From assembly GCA_021209875.1 (NCBI GenBank), contig JAGYVD010000002.1, positions 6,262,001 through 6,326,000 on the forward strand: a DNA stretch of 64,000 nucleotides, read 5' to 3'. This DNA is from Rosellinia necatrix (lineage: Eukaryota > Ascomycota > Sordariomycetes > Xylariales > Xylariaceae). Both the position numbers and the translations under genes were made by a program. Of the stretch, positions 11,956 through 24,700 are shown in pieces (within the stretch, counting starts at the first letter, position 1; the number at the start of each line of letters is the position of its first letter). The notes below the pieces were generated by a model that had not been told where the DNA came from, did not search any database, and worked only from the letters and a program-made list of their open reading frames with translations.

Positions 11956-12942
11956 GACCATGAGATGTAGTGGTAATTAGCAACAGAGTCGATCTCAGAA
12001 CATTCAACTTGTGTAAAAAGGCAGTCCAGACCACCAGATTTCACTACTGCCCCTGTCAACAAGAATAAATTCAATCAATGGCTACGGTACTTTAATGACC
12101 AACATGATGCAACCCTCGGCTCTCACTCCATGAATGGAATATGAACGATATCCGCGAAAAGTGCCGATTAGGTTGGTTGCTGAAGATGCTCTTATTGTGC
12201 ATGTCCGCCATAAGCAGTCAGGGAGGCGGGTACGGAGGGTACTTTACCATGCATATAATAGAACATAACATACGAACTTCAATTTTTTGCTGTCTGTGTA
12301 AACGATGAGGTGTCTACTTTCCATAAGTTATAAGTTGCCATTCAGGTGGGGTTAACTCAAGCAATGACGGCCCGCCAAGGTAAGCCCCGGTGGGGCAACC
12401 GAGATACTATCCCCAAGCCAAGCCTCCCATCCCACCCAATCTGCCGTAGTGTATTACGTGGACCCAAAATTATAGCTAGTGGCCCTCTGCACACTACCGA
12501 TCAGGCACCTCGGTAGGTGCGTCTGTTGTAGATTGGCCAAAGTACTCCGTACCAAGAATCCATACCATTCTATAGCACGTATCGGGGTAGTGGGTACCTG
12601 TCCGATCTATGCTGGATCCCAAACGGGCGTCGAAACTTTAGTTGGATCGACCATCACGATTTTTACTTGTGATAACCTACCTATTTATGTAGCTAAACTA
12701 CTGTACCTACCTACCTACCTACCTACCTAACTTACCTGGTTAACTTACCTGGTGCACGAAGCCACTCGTTTGTTCCAACCTCGTCCTCTCCTATACACGC
12801 GACCACAACAACGCCACGTTCTCGTCCCCCCACGCCCAGCTCCCTGATGCTGCGATAGCCCGAATCAACCGCTTGTAGGCGTCATTGCCCGTCCCAAAAA
12901 AAAAAAAAAAAAAAAGACACCCACAGCCACCCACCTACCACC
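11956..12942. other. Intergenic, 5' flank of GUP1
   Basis: About 990 bp of ordinary composition directly after the AT block. It contains a (CTAC)n tract at about 12697-12730 and a 20-nt poly-A run at about 12896-12915, some 30 bp before the GUP1 ATG. It presumably holds the promoter and 5' leader. No gene recognised. Confidence 0.5.
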
Positions 12943-15142
12943 ATGGGCGCATTATCGTTCTTTCGCAATGTCTACGATATCGACACCCTCGACACCCGCT
13001 TCACCGTCTCGTCCACCACTCCCTACCGGGCTGCCATAGACGCACGGAACGACGAGGCCGCGGCGAGCAGGGAACGGGCTGCGAGGTGGAATAGCCGGCC
13101 GGCGTCAAGATCGAGATGGGGCTCGACCGAGTTCTACTTATACTATGCCATCCTTCTTGTGGGAACGCTTTCCATGTTCTGGTGTGGTTATAATGCCTCA
13201 AAATGTAGCCAACCCTGCTGTTCCTGCTGTTCCTGCTGTTCCGCTTCTCCCCTCCTCCATCTCTCCGCCGGCTCTGTCCACTGACGGTTTTGTGTCCCTC
13301 TAGTCACGAACCTCAACTACAGGAATTACGAGCGTTACCTTTCGCCCGGCTGGATCCCTGACCGCAAGATCGTAAGCGACCTCTGTGCTGTGCTGCGCTG
13401 GGCCGCACCGGATGTGGCCTGGCTGGGCTATGATCTTGCGCAAAACTGAAAACTGACATGTTCGAAAGGACGTCACCGATTCGCAATACCACACTTTTCG
13501 GAACAACATCCCCTACCTCGTGGCCCTCCTCACCCTTCATCCTCTTCTTCGACGGCTCTACAATTCGGTCGTCTACCGCGTCAATAATTCGGACGATCAG
13601 GCACTACGGCCCACCCTCGAAGAGGCAGATCAAAGGGTAAATCAACGGGCGTCGTTTGATTTCGGGTTTGCCATCATATATCTGCTTGCTCTACACGGGT
13701 TTTCCATCTTCAAAATCCTTACCATCCTGTATTTGAATTACCAGATCGCCACCGCCTTACCCCGCAAGTCCGTACCGACTGCGACATGGGTGTTCAACAT
13801 TGGCATCTTATTCGCAAATGATCTCAGCAAAGGATATAAGTTCAAGGCTATCGCTTCGCTCTTGGCCGGCGGGCCGAACAGCAGTCTCGTAAGCTGGGGT
13901 GTATGGCTCGATGGGTACGGTGGGCTTATGAGCCGCTGGGAGATCCTCTTCAACCTCACCGTCTTGCGCCTCATTAGCTTCAACTTGGACTACTACTGGA
14001 GTCTGGACAGAAGGGCATACAGCCCTATAGAAGTATGATTGAACTCCCTTCCTTGTCCGCGTTAGATGGTATGGCCAGTCTAATGACCCGAGAAGAAACA
14101 GCTCGACCCCGCCGCGTTAAGCGAACGAGACCGAGTTTCGGTGCCTGCGCAAGCCAAGGACTTCTCGTTCCGCAACTATGTCGCCTACGCCATCTACGCA
14201 CCCCTCTATATCGCGGGGCCCATCATCACCTTCAACGATTACATATCGCAGCTCCGGTACAGGTCCGCAAGCCTCGAGACGCCGCGCACCATCCGGTACG
14301 CCGTGCGGTTTTGCGTCACGCTCCTGACCATGGAGGTCCTCCTCCACTTCAACTACGTGCAGGCCATCTCCAAGTTCAGCCCGAGATGGGCCGACTTCAC
14401 GGCTGCGCAGCTGTTCGTGCTCAGCTACTTCAACCTGCACATGATCTGGCTGAAGTTGCTGCTGCCGTGGCGCTTCTTCCGGCTCTGGTCGCTCGTGGAC
14501 GGCATCGACCCGCCCGAGAACATGGTGCGGTGTGTCAGCAACAACTGGAGCACGCTGGCATTCTGGCGCTCGTGGCACCGCAGCTTCTACCGGTGGTCGC
14601 TGCGGTACATCTACGTGCCGCTGGGCGGCTCGAGCTTCCGGTCGGCGCGGGACGCGGCCCGGTCGGTGCTCACGTACGTGCTCGTGTTCACCTTCGTCGC
14701 GCTCTGGCACGACATCCAGCTGCGCCTGCTCATCTGGGGCTGGCTCATCGTCTTCTTCATGCTCCCGGAGATGGCGGCCGGCTCGCTGTTCCCGAAGCGC
14801 CGCTGGGAGGGGCGCCCGACGGCCTACCGCATGATGTGCGCCTTCGGCGCCGTCGTCAACGTCTTCATGATGATGGCCGCCAACCTCGTCGGCTTCGCCT
14901 TCGGCGTCGACGGCTTGCGGTCCGTGCTGGCCGAGATCTTCCGGCATTGGTCTGGTACGTTTCGGCACTCTTTGCTTTCCCTCCATTTTCCGCTTTGGAT
15001 GATGGGATGAACGGCCGCTGATGGATTATTTACAGGTTACTTTTTTCTCGGGGTCGCATACGCGCTGCTTTTCGTCGGCGTGCAGCTCATGTTCGAAGTT
15101 AGAGAGTCGGAAATGAAGCGCGGCATTAACATAAAATGCTGA
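12943..15142 (+). CDS. GUP1: GUP1-type membrane-bound O-acyltransferase (five exons)
   Basis: Exons proposed: 12943-13204, 13304-13371, 13469-14032, 14093 or 14096-14954, 15036-15142, all GT-AG and in phase, giving about 619-620 residues. Gup1 is an ER/plasma-membrane MBOAT protein that in yeast remodels GPI-anchor lipids and affects membrane and cell-wall properties. Supporting motifs: ERYLSPGWIPDRKID and SQYHTFRNNIP near the N-terminus, several hydrophobic helices, the MBOAT stretch NNWSTLAFWRSWHRSFYRW followed by YIYVPLGG, and the catalytic-type His in FVALWHDIQLR (about residue 503). The C-terminus KRGINIKC matches the family ending. The acceptor before exon 4 is ambiguous by one Lys codon. 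Intron 2 ends in AAAG, a weak but usable acceptor. Exon 4 is strikingly GC-rich. It is convergent with the next gene. Confidence 0.93.
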
Positions 15143-15732
15143 CGTCTTTTACGTTTACTATATGATCTGGTCCTTCCCCCAGCCAGCCGCGAGGGGGACC
15201 TCGATGAGGTATGGACGAGATCTTGTATAATGTGTGGCAAACGGATGGCAAGGGAAGGGAAGAGAAAGAATGGGGGATGGAAGCGGAATGATTATCCCCA
15301 TATCGCACGATAGCCGCCAGTAAGGTAGCCAAGTGTTTTAACTATCTGAGCTTGTGGTATATACTGAACGAAATACGCTATGAGAAATAAATGACACCAA
15401 AGTATATATAACCTATACGTATGCATATGTATATTATGTATTTTATGTTTGTAAACATGATCATGCATGAGTTACAGTACAATTTAACATCAATTCGCGC
15501 GCGAGCGCAAAAAAAAAACCCCCCAAACGCTCTCATTCAATGCCGTCTAGGGATCTCATTCTATGGTATAGCATCCGAGCACTTCCCTCTCCGTCTCTCC
15601 CTCCTTTCCTCCCGCGCCAGGCCTGCGGAGGGCTTCATACCTTAATTTCTCTCCTCTCCTCTCCTCTCCTCTCCCCTCCTCTCCTCTTCACTTCTCTTCT
15701 CTTCTCTTCTCCTTTCCCCCCACCACTCTATT
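15143..15732. other. Convergent intergenic region with CT-rich tract
   Basis: Shared 3' flanks of GUP1 (+) and the membrane protein at 15733-17046 (-). It contains a (TCTCC)n/(TCTTC)n pyrimidine tract at about 15647-15718, immediately beyond the minus-strand stop. No gene recognised. Confidence 0.5.
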
Positions 15733-17046
15733 TTATACGGTCATGTGGCCGTTGCCCACCTCGGACAGCTCATGGTCGCCATTCCCGGGCTTCCCGGACT
15801 CCTCATCCGACCGGACTCCGGCGGCGGCGGCGGCGGCGGCGCCACCGTCATCCCGACGGGCGAAGACGCCGTCGAGGCCGAGCTTCTCCTCGGTGACCCA
15901 GCGGCGGAGCCAGACGAGGCCGCGGGCGAGGGCGAAGACGACGCAGACGCCGACGGCGATGCCGAAGACGTAGGCGGCCACTAGGGGGCCCTGGAGGGCC
16001 GGGTCGAGGAAGGCGTAGGTGTAGAAGCCCTGGGTCGCGCGCGTGAGATAGGCGAGGGCGAGGTAGAGGGCGAGCAGGGCGAGGAGGAAGGGCAGGTGGG
16101 CCCAGGGCTGCGGGGCGGTGCGCGGGAGGGCGATCTCGAGGAGGGCGAAGACGGCGTTGAGGGCGTGCTGGGAGACGTTACTCCAGGCGGCGTGAGGGTC
16201 CGCCAGCGTGTCCGGGGAGGAGAGGAGGGCCCAGAAGACGACGACGACGAGGAACGGGAACGTCGTGGCCGTGCTGTAGAGGAGCGCGTGCAGCGCCTGC
16301 AGCGGGCGCGGGAAGCGGGCGAGCCAGGGGCGGCCGCGCGCCGCGTAGCTCAGCGTGTGCGCCGACGCGAAGAGGAAGTAGAACGCGAGCCCCCAGTACG
16401 AGAGCACCGTGAAGTACGAGAAGGCCGCGCGCGAGGTCGCGCAGCCGCCCTGCGACGGGCGCGCGCAGTTGTAGCCGATGTTGAAGAGGAGCGTCGTGAA
16501 GGCGTAGAGGGACTACATGGCCGATGGGTTAGAGAGGGTGTGTGTTAGAATTTTTTTTTTTTTCTTGAGACTCGACTGAGGGAAGGGAAGATGGGCGGAG
16601 GGGGAAAGGGGAGGGGGGGGATCGTTTCTCAGGTTGGGGTTGCGGAGCGAACGAGATGGGATTGTCGTGGCCAGGCAGGCTTCTTGCGCTGGGGCAACGG
16701 CAACATGTTTTGATCCGTGCTGCTCTTCGTTGTTGTAATACGAGCGCAAATACGCATTTCTTATTTCTTCGTCGCATTCAATGTCACCTCCCTTCCGCCT
16801 CTCTGCCTGCCTCCCCCCCAACCGCCAACCCGGTCTGATTATTTCGTCCGCCTGAAACATCAGGACTCCAAAAGGCAACATGGACGAAAAGGAAAGAGAA
16901 CGAGTGGCTTGTAAAAAGCGAGAGTTGAGTGGACTCACCAAGAGCGCGCGGATGACGAATAGCACGTACGGCGAGACGAGCCACGACGTCTCGAACCGGT
17001 GCGATGGATCCCAGAGATCTGTCCCGAAAGCGAATGGGTGCCCCAT
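15733..17046 (-). CDS. Multi-pass membrane protein of unknown function (UPF0641-like)
   Basis: Two exons on the minus strand: 17046-16939 (36 codons, starting MGHPFAF) and 16512-15733, joined by a GTGAGT...TAG intron of 426 nt, long for this window; total 295 residues. The reading DPSHRFETSWL, then SLYAFTTLLFNIGY, then FSYFTVLSYWGLAFYF, with further hydrophobic segments, describes about six membrane spans followed by an Ala/Glu-rich cytosolic-type tail. I associate this pattern with the small fungal UPF0641 membrane family from memory; no enzyme motif is visible and I give no function. The same frame is open upstream to 17202, so a longer N-terminus is possible, but the MGHPF start gives the compact form. 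Exon 2 is very GC-rich. Confidence 0.75.
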
Positions 17047-18772
17047 GGCGACAAGATGGCCAAGCTCGTATTGAGACCCCGACGCTGTTTGTTTTCCGTT
17101 GATGCTATGGCCGTCGTATTCGGGGTTGGTCGACTTGCTTTCTCGATCGGAGGCGAGAGGGTTCGAAGACGACTTCGCTAGGCTTATTCGCGGCTTATAC
17201 AAATGCGAATCCCCTCGGGGGACTTAGTACCGATAACCCGTGGACACGTGTATAAGGTGTCTGTTTGTCTGTCTGTCTGTCTGTTTGTCTCCTGATTCCC
17301 GTCCGTCTGTGTCTGTTCAGAAAGCGACGCTGTTGTCGTTGTCGTCGTCGTCGTCGTCGTCCTACCCAACCCGTCCCGACGTCGCGGGATAAACTGAGGC
17401 TGAGGACAGGGTGCATGCGTAGACGATCACGTTGGATGTGCTGGTTCGCTTTATAGCAACTCATGCCGCTGCTTGATTGGCCGGGCTAGCAGGAGGAGCC
17501 GCGACAGAGCCATGGTTGGGTGAAATTAAAACTAGCATCGAACATACCGTACTAACTAACTACATAGCCCATACTGTACTGCATGTATATAAAAATAGAC
17601 AGCCCTGCCGGAGATAGAGCCCAAAGAATAAGAAAGATGAGTGAAAAAAATAAGAAAGAAAGAAAAAAAGAAAACAAGGGCACCACGTATCCTCCACTTT
17701 CACCGTTGCGCGAAAGCCATGCCACGGGCAAGAGAGGAAATTAGGACGGGTTACCTTACCTACCTCGGCATTCGTTATGTATTGGGTGCAGTGCAGTGCA
17801 TGCCTATCTACTTGTATGTATGTGCCTATGCTCGGTGAGGTAAGTACTTCGGGAGAGTGTGCTTGAACCCCACATTCAGATCTGCTGTGTATCCACACCC
17901 CCAAAGATGGACATGGACATGGTTTGGGCAGGGGGAGGTCTTGCATTGATCAACCGACCATCATCCATGGAGTCGAGTCCCCATAATAGATTTAGTGCAG
18001 GCACATTGGGTATGTACTAAGTAGCGCTGGATCCGTGCCAGAGTACATACACTACATACCTAATATAAATTCCATCGTCGACTTACTTAATACCCACGTA
18101 TGTACCGCCACTTACACCATCAAACAGTACTTGAGTAAGAGATAGGTAACGCAACTACTAACCCAAATCTTGGACAAACCAAAAGTCTTGATAGCTACTT
18201 CTTCGGGTGTAAATACCATAAAAAAAAAAAAATCAAAAGGAAAAAAAAGGCCACGAGAACACATGCAGGATGCAAGTCTTGCATATATAATAAGCAGGGA
18301 ATTACTTCATATCGTCTCGTCATGAGGCCTGAATTAGTTGCTAATTAAGTGTGCTATATCTAAAACCCCTTGAGAATCGATCCTGTTCCCAACCCGTTTT
18401 ATCATGCGTCGCTATGCTTTTGGGATCCAAAAAACGAACCATCCATTTATCGTACATGATTACAAGTTGTAGTTGCGCACTCCTCGCCCCATCAAATCGG
18501 ACAAATCGAATCAATTATTGTTGCCTTTCTTCGAAGGAAAAACCCGTCGCCCCCGTCGCCCAACCGCATCGTTGCCCCATGTCGGCGTCGCTCATCCGAC
18601 GTAGCTCGTGGGGCTGTGCCTCGTTTGCTGGAGGGGCCCCATCTACATCTGGACCGGCCGCCCGCGCGCGTGTTCCTGTCGATCTTGTCGATCCATGCCA
18701 GACGACGCTAGTCCCCCTCCAGTACCGCCCCGGGATAGGCCGCCGCGTCCAACCACCCACCCGTTGATGAGC
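17047..18772. other. Intergenic region with short tandem repeats
   Basis: It lies between the 5' end of the membrane-protein gene and the 3' end of the next minus-strand gene. It contains a (TGTC)n tract at about 17257-17290, a (GTC)n tract at about 17336-17362, and A-rich runs at 17645-17675 and 18220-18250. Short open frames here overlap these repeats and resemble nothing known. Confidence 0.5.
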
Positions 18773-20843
18773 TTACATCCGAGAGTTCGTCGATCTGCTG
18801 GACGGTTGTACCCGCCTGGGATCTGGCAGCCGTTTCCCGTCGAGGAACTTCGGGCTGCGGGCTTCATAATATGGATTGAGTGCTTGTTGTTGCTTCCTTG
18901 CTCGGAACTCCTCTCTCTCCTCGTCATCTAGCGTAAAGGCCTTCTTGAGCCAGCCAAACGCGCTCTTCTTCTTCTTCAACTTCTTGCCGTCTTGGCCGTC
19001 TGCCGTTGCGACGTTACTGAGCATACTCATACCCATCGCCGATCGCTGTTCTCGTACATGGCCCGCGTGAGCCGTGTGTGGCCTGGCGGTTGCCGACGTA
19101 TGCGGCCGTTGCTGCAACGGTGAGTGCGGACTGGCTCGGACGGGATAAAAGTATTGCTGCTGGTCAGATCGCGGTGATGGTATGGTATTCGTAAACTTCG
19201 GTACCGACATGCCGGCATGGTGGTCCACCGGTGATTGGTGCGACGGGTGCACCTCCAGACCAGAGACATACTCCGAGTCTCGGCCGTGACGGCTGAGCGG
19301 AGACCGCTGGTACTGAGGCGATTGAAAAGTGGGTGATGCCATCTCGTCCACATTCACTGGCGGAACATGGATGACCTCAGGTAGGTTACCACCTTTCAGC
19401 GACACCCTCTGCCGCAGGGAGGTCCGCTTCGACGCCCGCACGCCCTGGGCTCCTGAATCTTGGAACTTCGAAGATTGGGCTGCCGGTGGGTTTTTCACCC
19501 GAGGGGAGGGGAGAGGCCCCGGTGGCTGGGGTGTGTACGTCCGCGGCTGCAGAAGGTAGACGCCATCTTCCTCGGCAGGTACCTGTAGCTCCGGCTTCGC
19601 ATTGTTCGTCGTAGCATTCACAGGATGCACGAAGGCAACCTCCTTTTCCTCAAAGAAAACCACCTCCTTCTCGGCGGGGGAGTCTGGTCTGGGCACTTGT
19701 GATACGGCCTTGGGAGGAGATTGAGATGCCGACGATCGTCCTTGTGATGAAGGAGGCGACAACTTCCTTGAATACGCTTTCGCGGGCAACGGATCAGCAG
19801 CTCCGGAGAAGGGGGCCACTGAATGCTACAATAGTATTGATATAAGCCTCTCCATCTTTTATTCGGTGTTTCGATATAGTAGTGAACCTTAAACTTACCC
19901 GTGTTCTACGGCTCACCTCACCCGCCGTCTGGTTCATCTCCACCACAATTTCGCCCAAGGTGGTGAGCATGGTATCCAATGATTCGGCGCCCTCTTGGAT
20001 GTCGGTTAAAGCCTGGTACCATCCCAGTGCATTGCCCTTCATGGCCTCATAGATGTCCCCGAATTCTGGCCGCTGCCGACGCCAAGGCTCGTCTTTCTGC
20101 TTCTCCAGGTAAACAGAAAATGCCTTCACGCCCTTGAGTCCTTGGTCAGCATCCTTAAATATAGCGTTGAGCGCAAGATTAGTCCGGTCGATGATATGCT
20201 CAATCTTGTCGTTTCCGTTCACAATCTGCAGACGAAAGTCTCGATCTTCCAACATCTCTTCGAAGGTAGTCATGTTTTCCATGGGCAACTTGAGGTATTC
20301 GATTCTCTCCCTGACATCGTCAATGCCCGTGTTCACGTCCTCCAGCGTAGTCTCCAAGAACTCATCCACCTCGTCGATATGATTTTGTAGGATGTCGACG
20401 ACCTGCTCATTGCTGTTGGCGATGCCATTCAGCAGTAGATATACACCGAATGAAACCTGGGCCAGAAGCTTCCAGAGTTCGTGGTGTCTCTGCCCCGGGC
20501 GGTATCTCCATGCGTCAGCGTATAACCCGGCGCCCTTCCGAGCATCTAGCAGATGTGCCCTTCGCTGTTTTGCATCGCCAAACCTCAGTTTCGGCTTCGC
20601 ACTCCCTCCGTTGTTCGTCGCTTCCATGAGAGACTCGGCAAAGGCCGGTTGCATGGCAGGAATGGGGTGGACGGGGACATTGGCGGCAGCCTCCTTGGTT
20701 TTCTGGCGCATGGCTTCGGTAGATGGCTTCGACTCGACATTGGGCTTCTGCCGGCTCGGGGGGAGCAGGTCGTCGTCTTCAGAATCGGTGAGCATGAGAA
20801 CGGAGCGATCCTCGTCATGATGGAGGGATAGAGGCAGTGCCAT
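18773..20843 (-). CDS. Coiled-coil protein of unknown function, 665 residues
   Basis: Two minus-strand exons, 20843-19899 and 19825-18773, are joined in phase 0 by a 73-nt GTAAGT...TAG intron. The N-terminal 110 residues are polar and disordered with an acidic DSEDDD stretch. Residues about 110-315 are a helical, heptad-rich region (HELWKLLAQVSFGVYLLLNG, then repeated Glu/Asp-Leu-Val patterns), likely a coiled-coil bundle. The C-terminal 350 residues are Pro/Ser-rich and disordered, with basic patches such as KKLKKKKSAFGWLKKAFTLD and a PPG/PSPR-rich section typical of scaffold or cortical proteins. I recognise no catalytic motif or named domain. It looks like a conserved filamentous-fungal structural or adaptor protein, but that is inference. 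Confidence 0.8.
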
Positions 20844-21603
20844 GGCGGGCGCGTGAAGGTAATAGGCTCGAGGAGTGCGGCTATGATCTCCACCTAGGGC
20901 AGCTTAGGGCAGCTAGCGTAGTGTCGAGTGTAGTATCGTCCTCGGACCCCGTTCTACACGCCGCGGCAGGCTAATACCAATGCAAGCGGCAGGTTTCTAC
21001 AAAGCCTGCTATGGACACCGTATTCAAGGCTGGACAGGCTGCTTGTTTCAAACATGTAAGCCGGCACGGCTTGGGGCCTGGGGCCTGCTGGAAGCTACCT
21101 ACCGGGGGGGAACAGGCGAGGGGCAGGCGAGGGACGGGCGAGGCAGTCGATGGCAACCTCGGAGGAGGGTGAAAGCACAGGGTAGAAGCCAGCCAACAGG
21201 CGCGGCGCCAAGGAGCTGGAGCAGACAGCCGAAACGACGGTTCAGAGAGGCACGATGCAGGGAGCTCGCAGTGGGGCCAACAGCAAAGACGCTGCAGAAT
21301 AATAGTCTTAGTGTGTGACAGATAAGTTTGTCTTGACGATCCCTCAAGCCGACTCGACCCGGGTGGAATGGTGGCACTGAAAGGGCATGGCGGAGCTGTC
21401 GGTCGAGGGGAGGTGGGTGTCTCAGTACGAGTTCGAGATTCAGGTGGCGCGCGCCGTGGTCAGGGACGGGGACGGGGACAGAGACGCGGTCGAATGGGAG
21501 CGACGAGACGCACGTCGTAGAACGGGTGTGCAATGCGAGGTGCGAAACGTGAAACCGATGTCCAGATGGAGGCCGAGGTGACGTGTAATGAGGCGTGTCT
21601 GCT

Positions 21604-21706
21604 GAATGTATGTAGTATATAGTATGTAGTATGTAGTATGTAGTATGTAGTAGTAGTATGTAGTACGTAGCACGTAGTATGTAGTATGTAGTATGTAGTA
21701 TGGAGG
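21604..21706 (+). repeat. (TAGTATG)-type minisatellite
   Basis: About 100 bp of TAGTATG and TAGTACG units with occasional shorter units, followed by related GTAGGTATA/GTAGAGG-rich DNA up to about 21975. It lies some 0.8 kb upstream of the coiled-coil gene. Long open frames crossing it are repeat artefacts. Confidence 0.85.
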
Positions 21707-24700
21707 CAAGTAGTAAGTAGGGGGCCAGTTGCGTTGTGTTCCGTTCCTGGTAGATATATATAGGTAACCAGGTTATAGGTATAGGTCTAGGTGGAGGTAT
21801 AGGTATAGGTAGAGGTAGAGGTAGAAGTAGAAGTAGAGGTATATGTCTAGGTCCTGTATATGTATGGGTAGGTAGTAGTTGCTGTAAGTAAGGGATGTGT
21901 ATGTATGTATGTATATGTAGGTATGCAAGTATGTGTGCAAGTATGTGTGCAAGTATGTATGGATGTGGGCAGGTATAGGCGGGCGGGCGGGCTGGCAGAA
22001 GCAAGGAGAGAGAGTATATTAAATCGAGGTCACCAGGCATTCAAGAGAGAGCGAGGTAATAAAATGTCTAAGCCGAAGCTATCGTCACCATCAACGTGAT
22101 TCTTCGTCGTATCGTGACGTCGTCAACAAGCGGCAAGGATGAGCGGATAAACGTAAGACCAGATCAAAAGCAACGGGAAAAAAAGAAACGAGAAGACGTC
22201 CGATCGACACTTAAAAAATTAAAAATTAAAAATTAAAAAAGAGGAACAACACAAAACCATATACCCGAGGTACCTAAGTCCAGGCCCTGCAGTAGGTCGG
22301 TAGAAAACGAACGACGAGGCAGAGGCAGAGGCAGAGACCAGCCGCCATGGACATTAGTAGACAGAGGATGCCGTAATGTCCTAGGTCGAGGGTAGCGTAG
22401 AGGGCAGATGGGGTTCTATGGAGTCGGTCCCTGCGCCTAAGAAAGCGCGGGATTCATCATCTCTAAGGGTATGCGCCATCTCTGTCTTATGCACAGTGTG
22501 GTCCCACCCCACGACACTTAGAAGGGGAAGAGGTACCTTGACTGTCACCAAACTTCCTCTAAAACTCAAGTACCGGATAGGGATTGCTTTTGAATGGCGT
22601 TCTTTACACTTATTCGGTAGTAGTAATAACTATATAAAATGTCTTTGTATCATTGTAAAGGCTGATGAAAGGGCCATGTTGAAAAGGTATTGGGCAGTTC
22701 TAGAGCAGAACGCTTGAGCTAGGCCAGAAGGATTGGAGCCGCCAAAACGAAGCATAAGACAGAGGGAGCAAAGATATGTCGTACCAGGGAGATTTCCTAT
22801 GCAGCCCATATTAGATGTCGAGAGAATATGCTTTAAATCCATAAAGTATAGCGGGGGGATATGCCGTAGTTGAGGTGGGGACTGTATGCAGATAGCAGAG
22901 ATGAACAACCAGGGTTCACGAAGGAATAGCGGGAGCTTCCAAGGTTGTTGGTTCGGTTCGGGTCTAGCCAGGGGCACATGCTGGCCAGGTGTCGATGCGT
23001 CTGGGAAAGAAACTATCGAACGAAAATCCAAGACCCGCGGAACGGGCGGCCATGATTGGACGATTAGACGGCAGGACCAGAGAGAGAGAGGGCGGAGAGA
23101 GGAGGGCAACTGCGACTGGAAGAAGGCCATAGCCAAGACGGGAGACTTTGGATGTTGATCACCTTAAATTAAGAACACCACCTTGCCTAATTAAGTATCT
23201 ACAATGTTAGTACAGCACACAGGCTGCAACTATTTGAATACCGCCTAGTTATCTAACTACGGACAAACATGAAAAATCCTGATGGCGTTTTTCCGAGGGG
23301 TCTTGGGAGGCATGGCGACATGATGTAGGTACTTAGGTAGGTTATGTAGGTGTCTGGAATGGAAAGAAGCGCTGCAATCCGCATCGGCCCGCTTAGATAC
23401 ACATAGCGAGGAGAATAGAAAAGGAGAGAGGAGTAGAAGTAGGTAGCTACATACATACACTGCATGATACAGTGATACAGTGATACCGTACATAGCAGCC
23501 ATGCAGTCCGACAAAAGACGTGGGTGGTCATATCCCTGCCATAAGTCGCTGACATGTCCACATTTAATCATAGCCTGCCCAAGTACCCAAGGTCCAAAAG
23601 GGTACCTTACTAAACTCGGTGTGGTAGTATAACACCACTACTGCAGCACTGTACTTCTGACTAATATCTGACCCCACGTTGTGCTGCCCCAGCATCTACA
23701 GCACGCACTACGGAGGTGTACAGAGTGCACCGCACTACTCCGTACAGCCACCATCGCACCACTTAAACACCTAACTTCAAAAGGAAAAGAAGGCGACGAC
23801 AATTACGCACAACAGCGAGGCGCATGGATACAATCTACAAAACATATATCACATCCCCATCCATTGTTCACATGGCATATGTGCCTCGATTACCAGTACC
23901 GATTGTTATCAGGTAGATTGTTCCGCATGTTGTCCCTTTGGATAGGAATTTTCCACGTCGGTCAGTCGGCCGTCCGCGAGATCAAGCGAAGCCGTACCCC
24001 TCCTATTTAGGCCAATAAACACCATGTATGTATGTATATATGTACATACCTGGCCTGGTCTGACCTGACCTGATCCATATGGCATCTAACAGAACATCGT
24101 TTTTTTTTTTTTTTTTTTCCAGCATTACACAAGGCATTTGATGACTAGTGCTACTAGTACGAGAAGCAGCACCTAGGTACTTCTCGTGCTCTTTTATCTT
24201 ACACATAGACATATTTTATTTTACCGGTTGTAAAAAGGCAGTTCTTCTACATCATAACACTAACCAAGTATATACATATAGTTATACAGTATATGTGTGC
24301 CAAGATCTGATCATTCACCGCCGCTCGTGGGATATTATTGTCAATATTAATCTTATTATTTCTATGCAAAAGGCCCATCTTGAATCTCGCTGACCACACT
24401 ACACTAATAGCTAGTACTTACCCAGAGAAACGTAGACCTTCAAAGACTCGCCAGCCACATACGTAATAACATGAGTTCCTCTCTACTTACCTACACGTAT
24501 GCCGGCTCCGAAACCAGTGAGAGTGAGAGTGAGTTCCGGGAAGAGCTGGCATTGGGGGTTTATCACTCTTCGCGAATACTTCAACTCAGTTGCTAACCCG
24601 TCTCTACAACAGTTCCAAGCAATCTCCTGGTTGTTAGGCATTTGCTTCAACACACACATTCTAGCCGATCTATTGTATAATTCTTGGCATCCAGCACTAA

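Noticed and set aside
4787..11980. Two similar short open frames (4787-4975 and 11765-11980) encoding near-identical hydrophobic peptides
   Set aside because: They are the same phase of the two LTR copies. The differences are RIP-type transitions without regard to codons, so this is duplicated non-coding LTR sequence, not a gene pair.
14035..15021. Long alternative frames on both strands across GUP1 exon 4 (up to 328 codons)
   Set aside because: Arg/Pro/His-rich shadows of a GC-rich exon whose true frame matches the MBOAT family.
21099..22040. 313-codon minus-strand frame upstream of the coiled-coil gene
   Set aside because: Most of it is translated minisatellite (repeated Tyr-Ile-Leu and Pro-Ile-Pro units) with no conserved domain.
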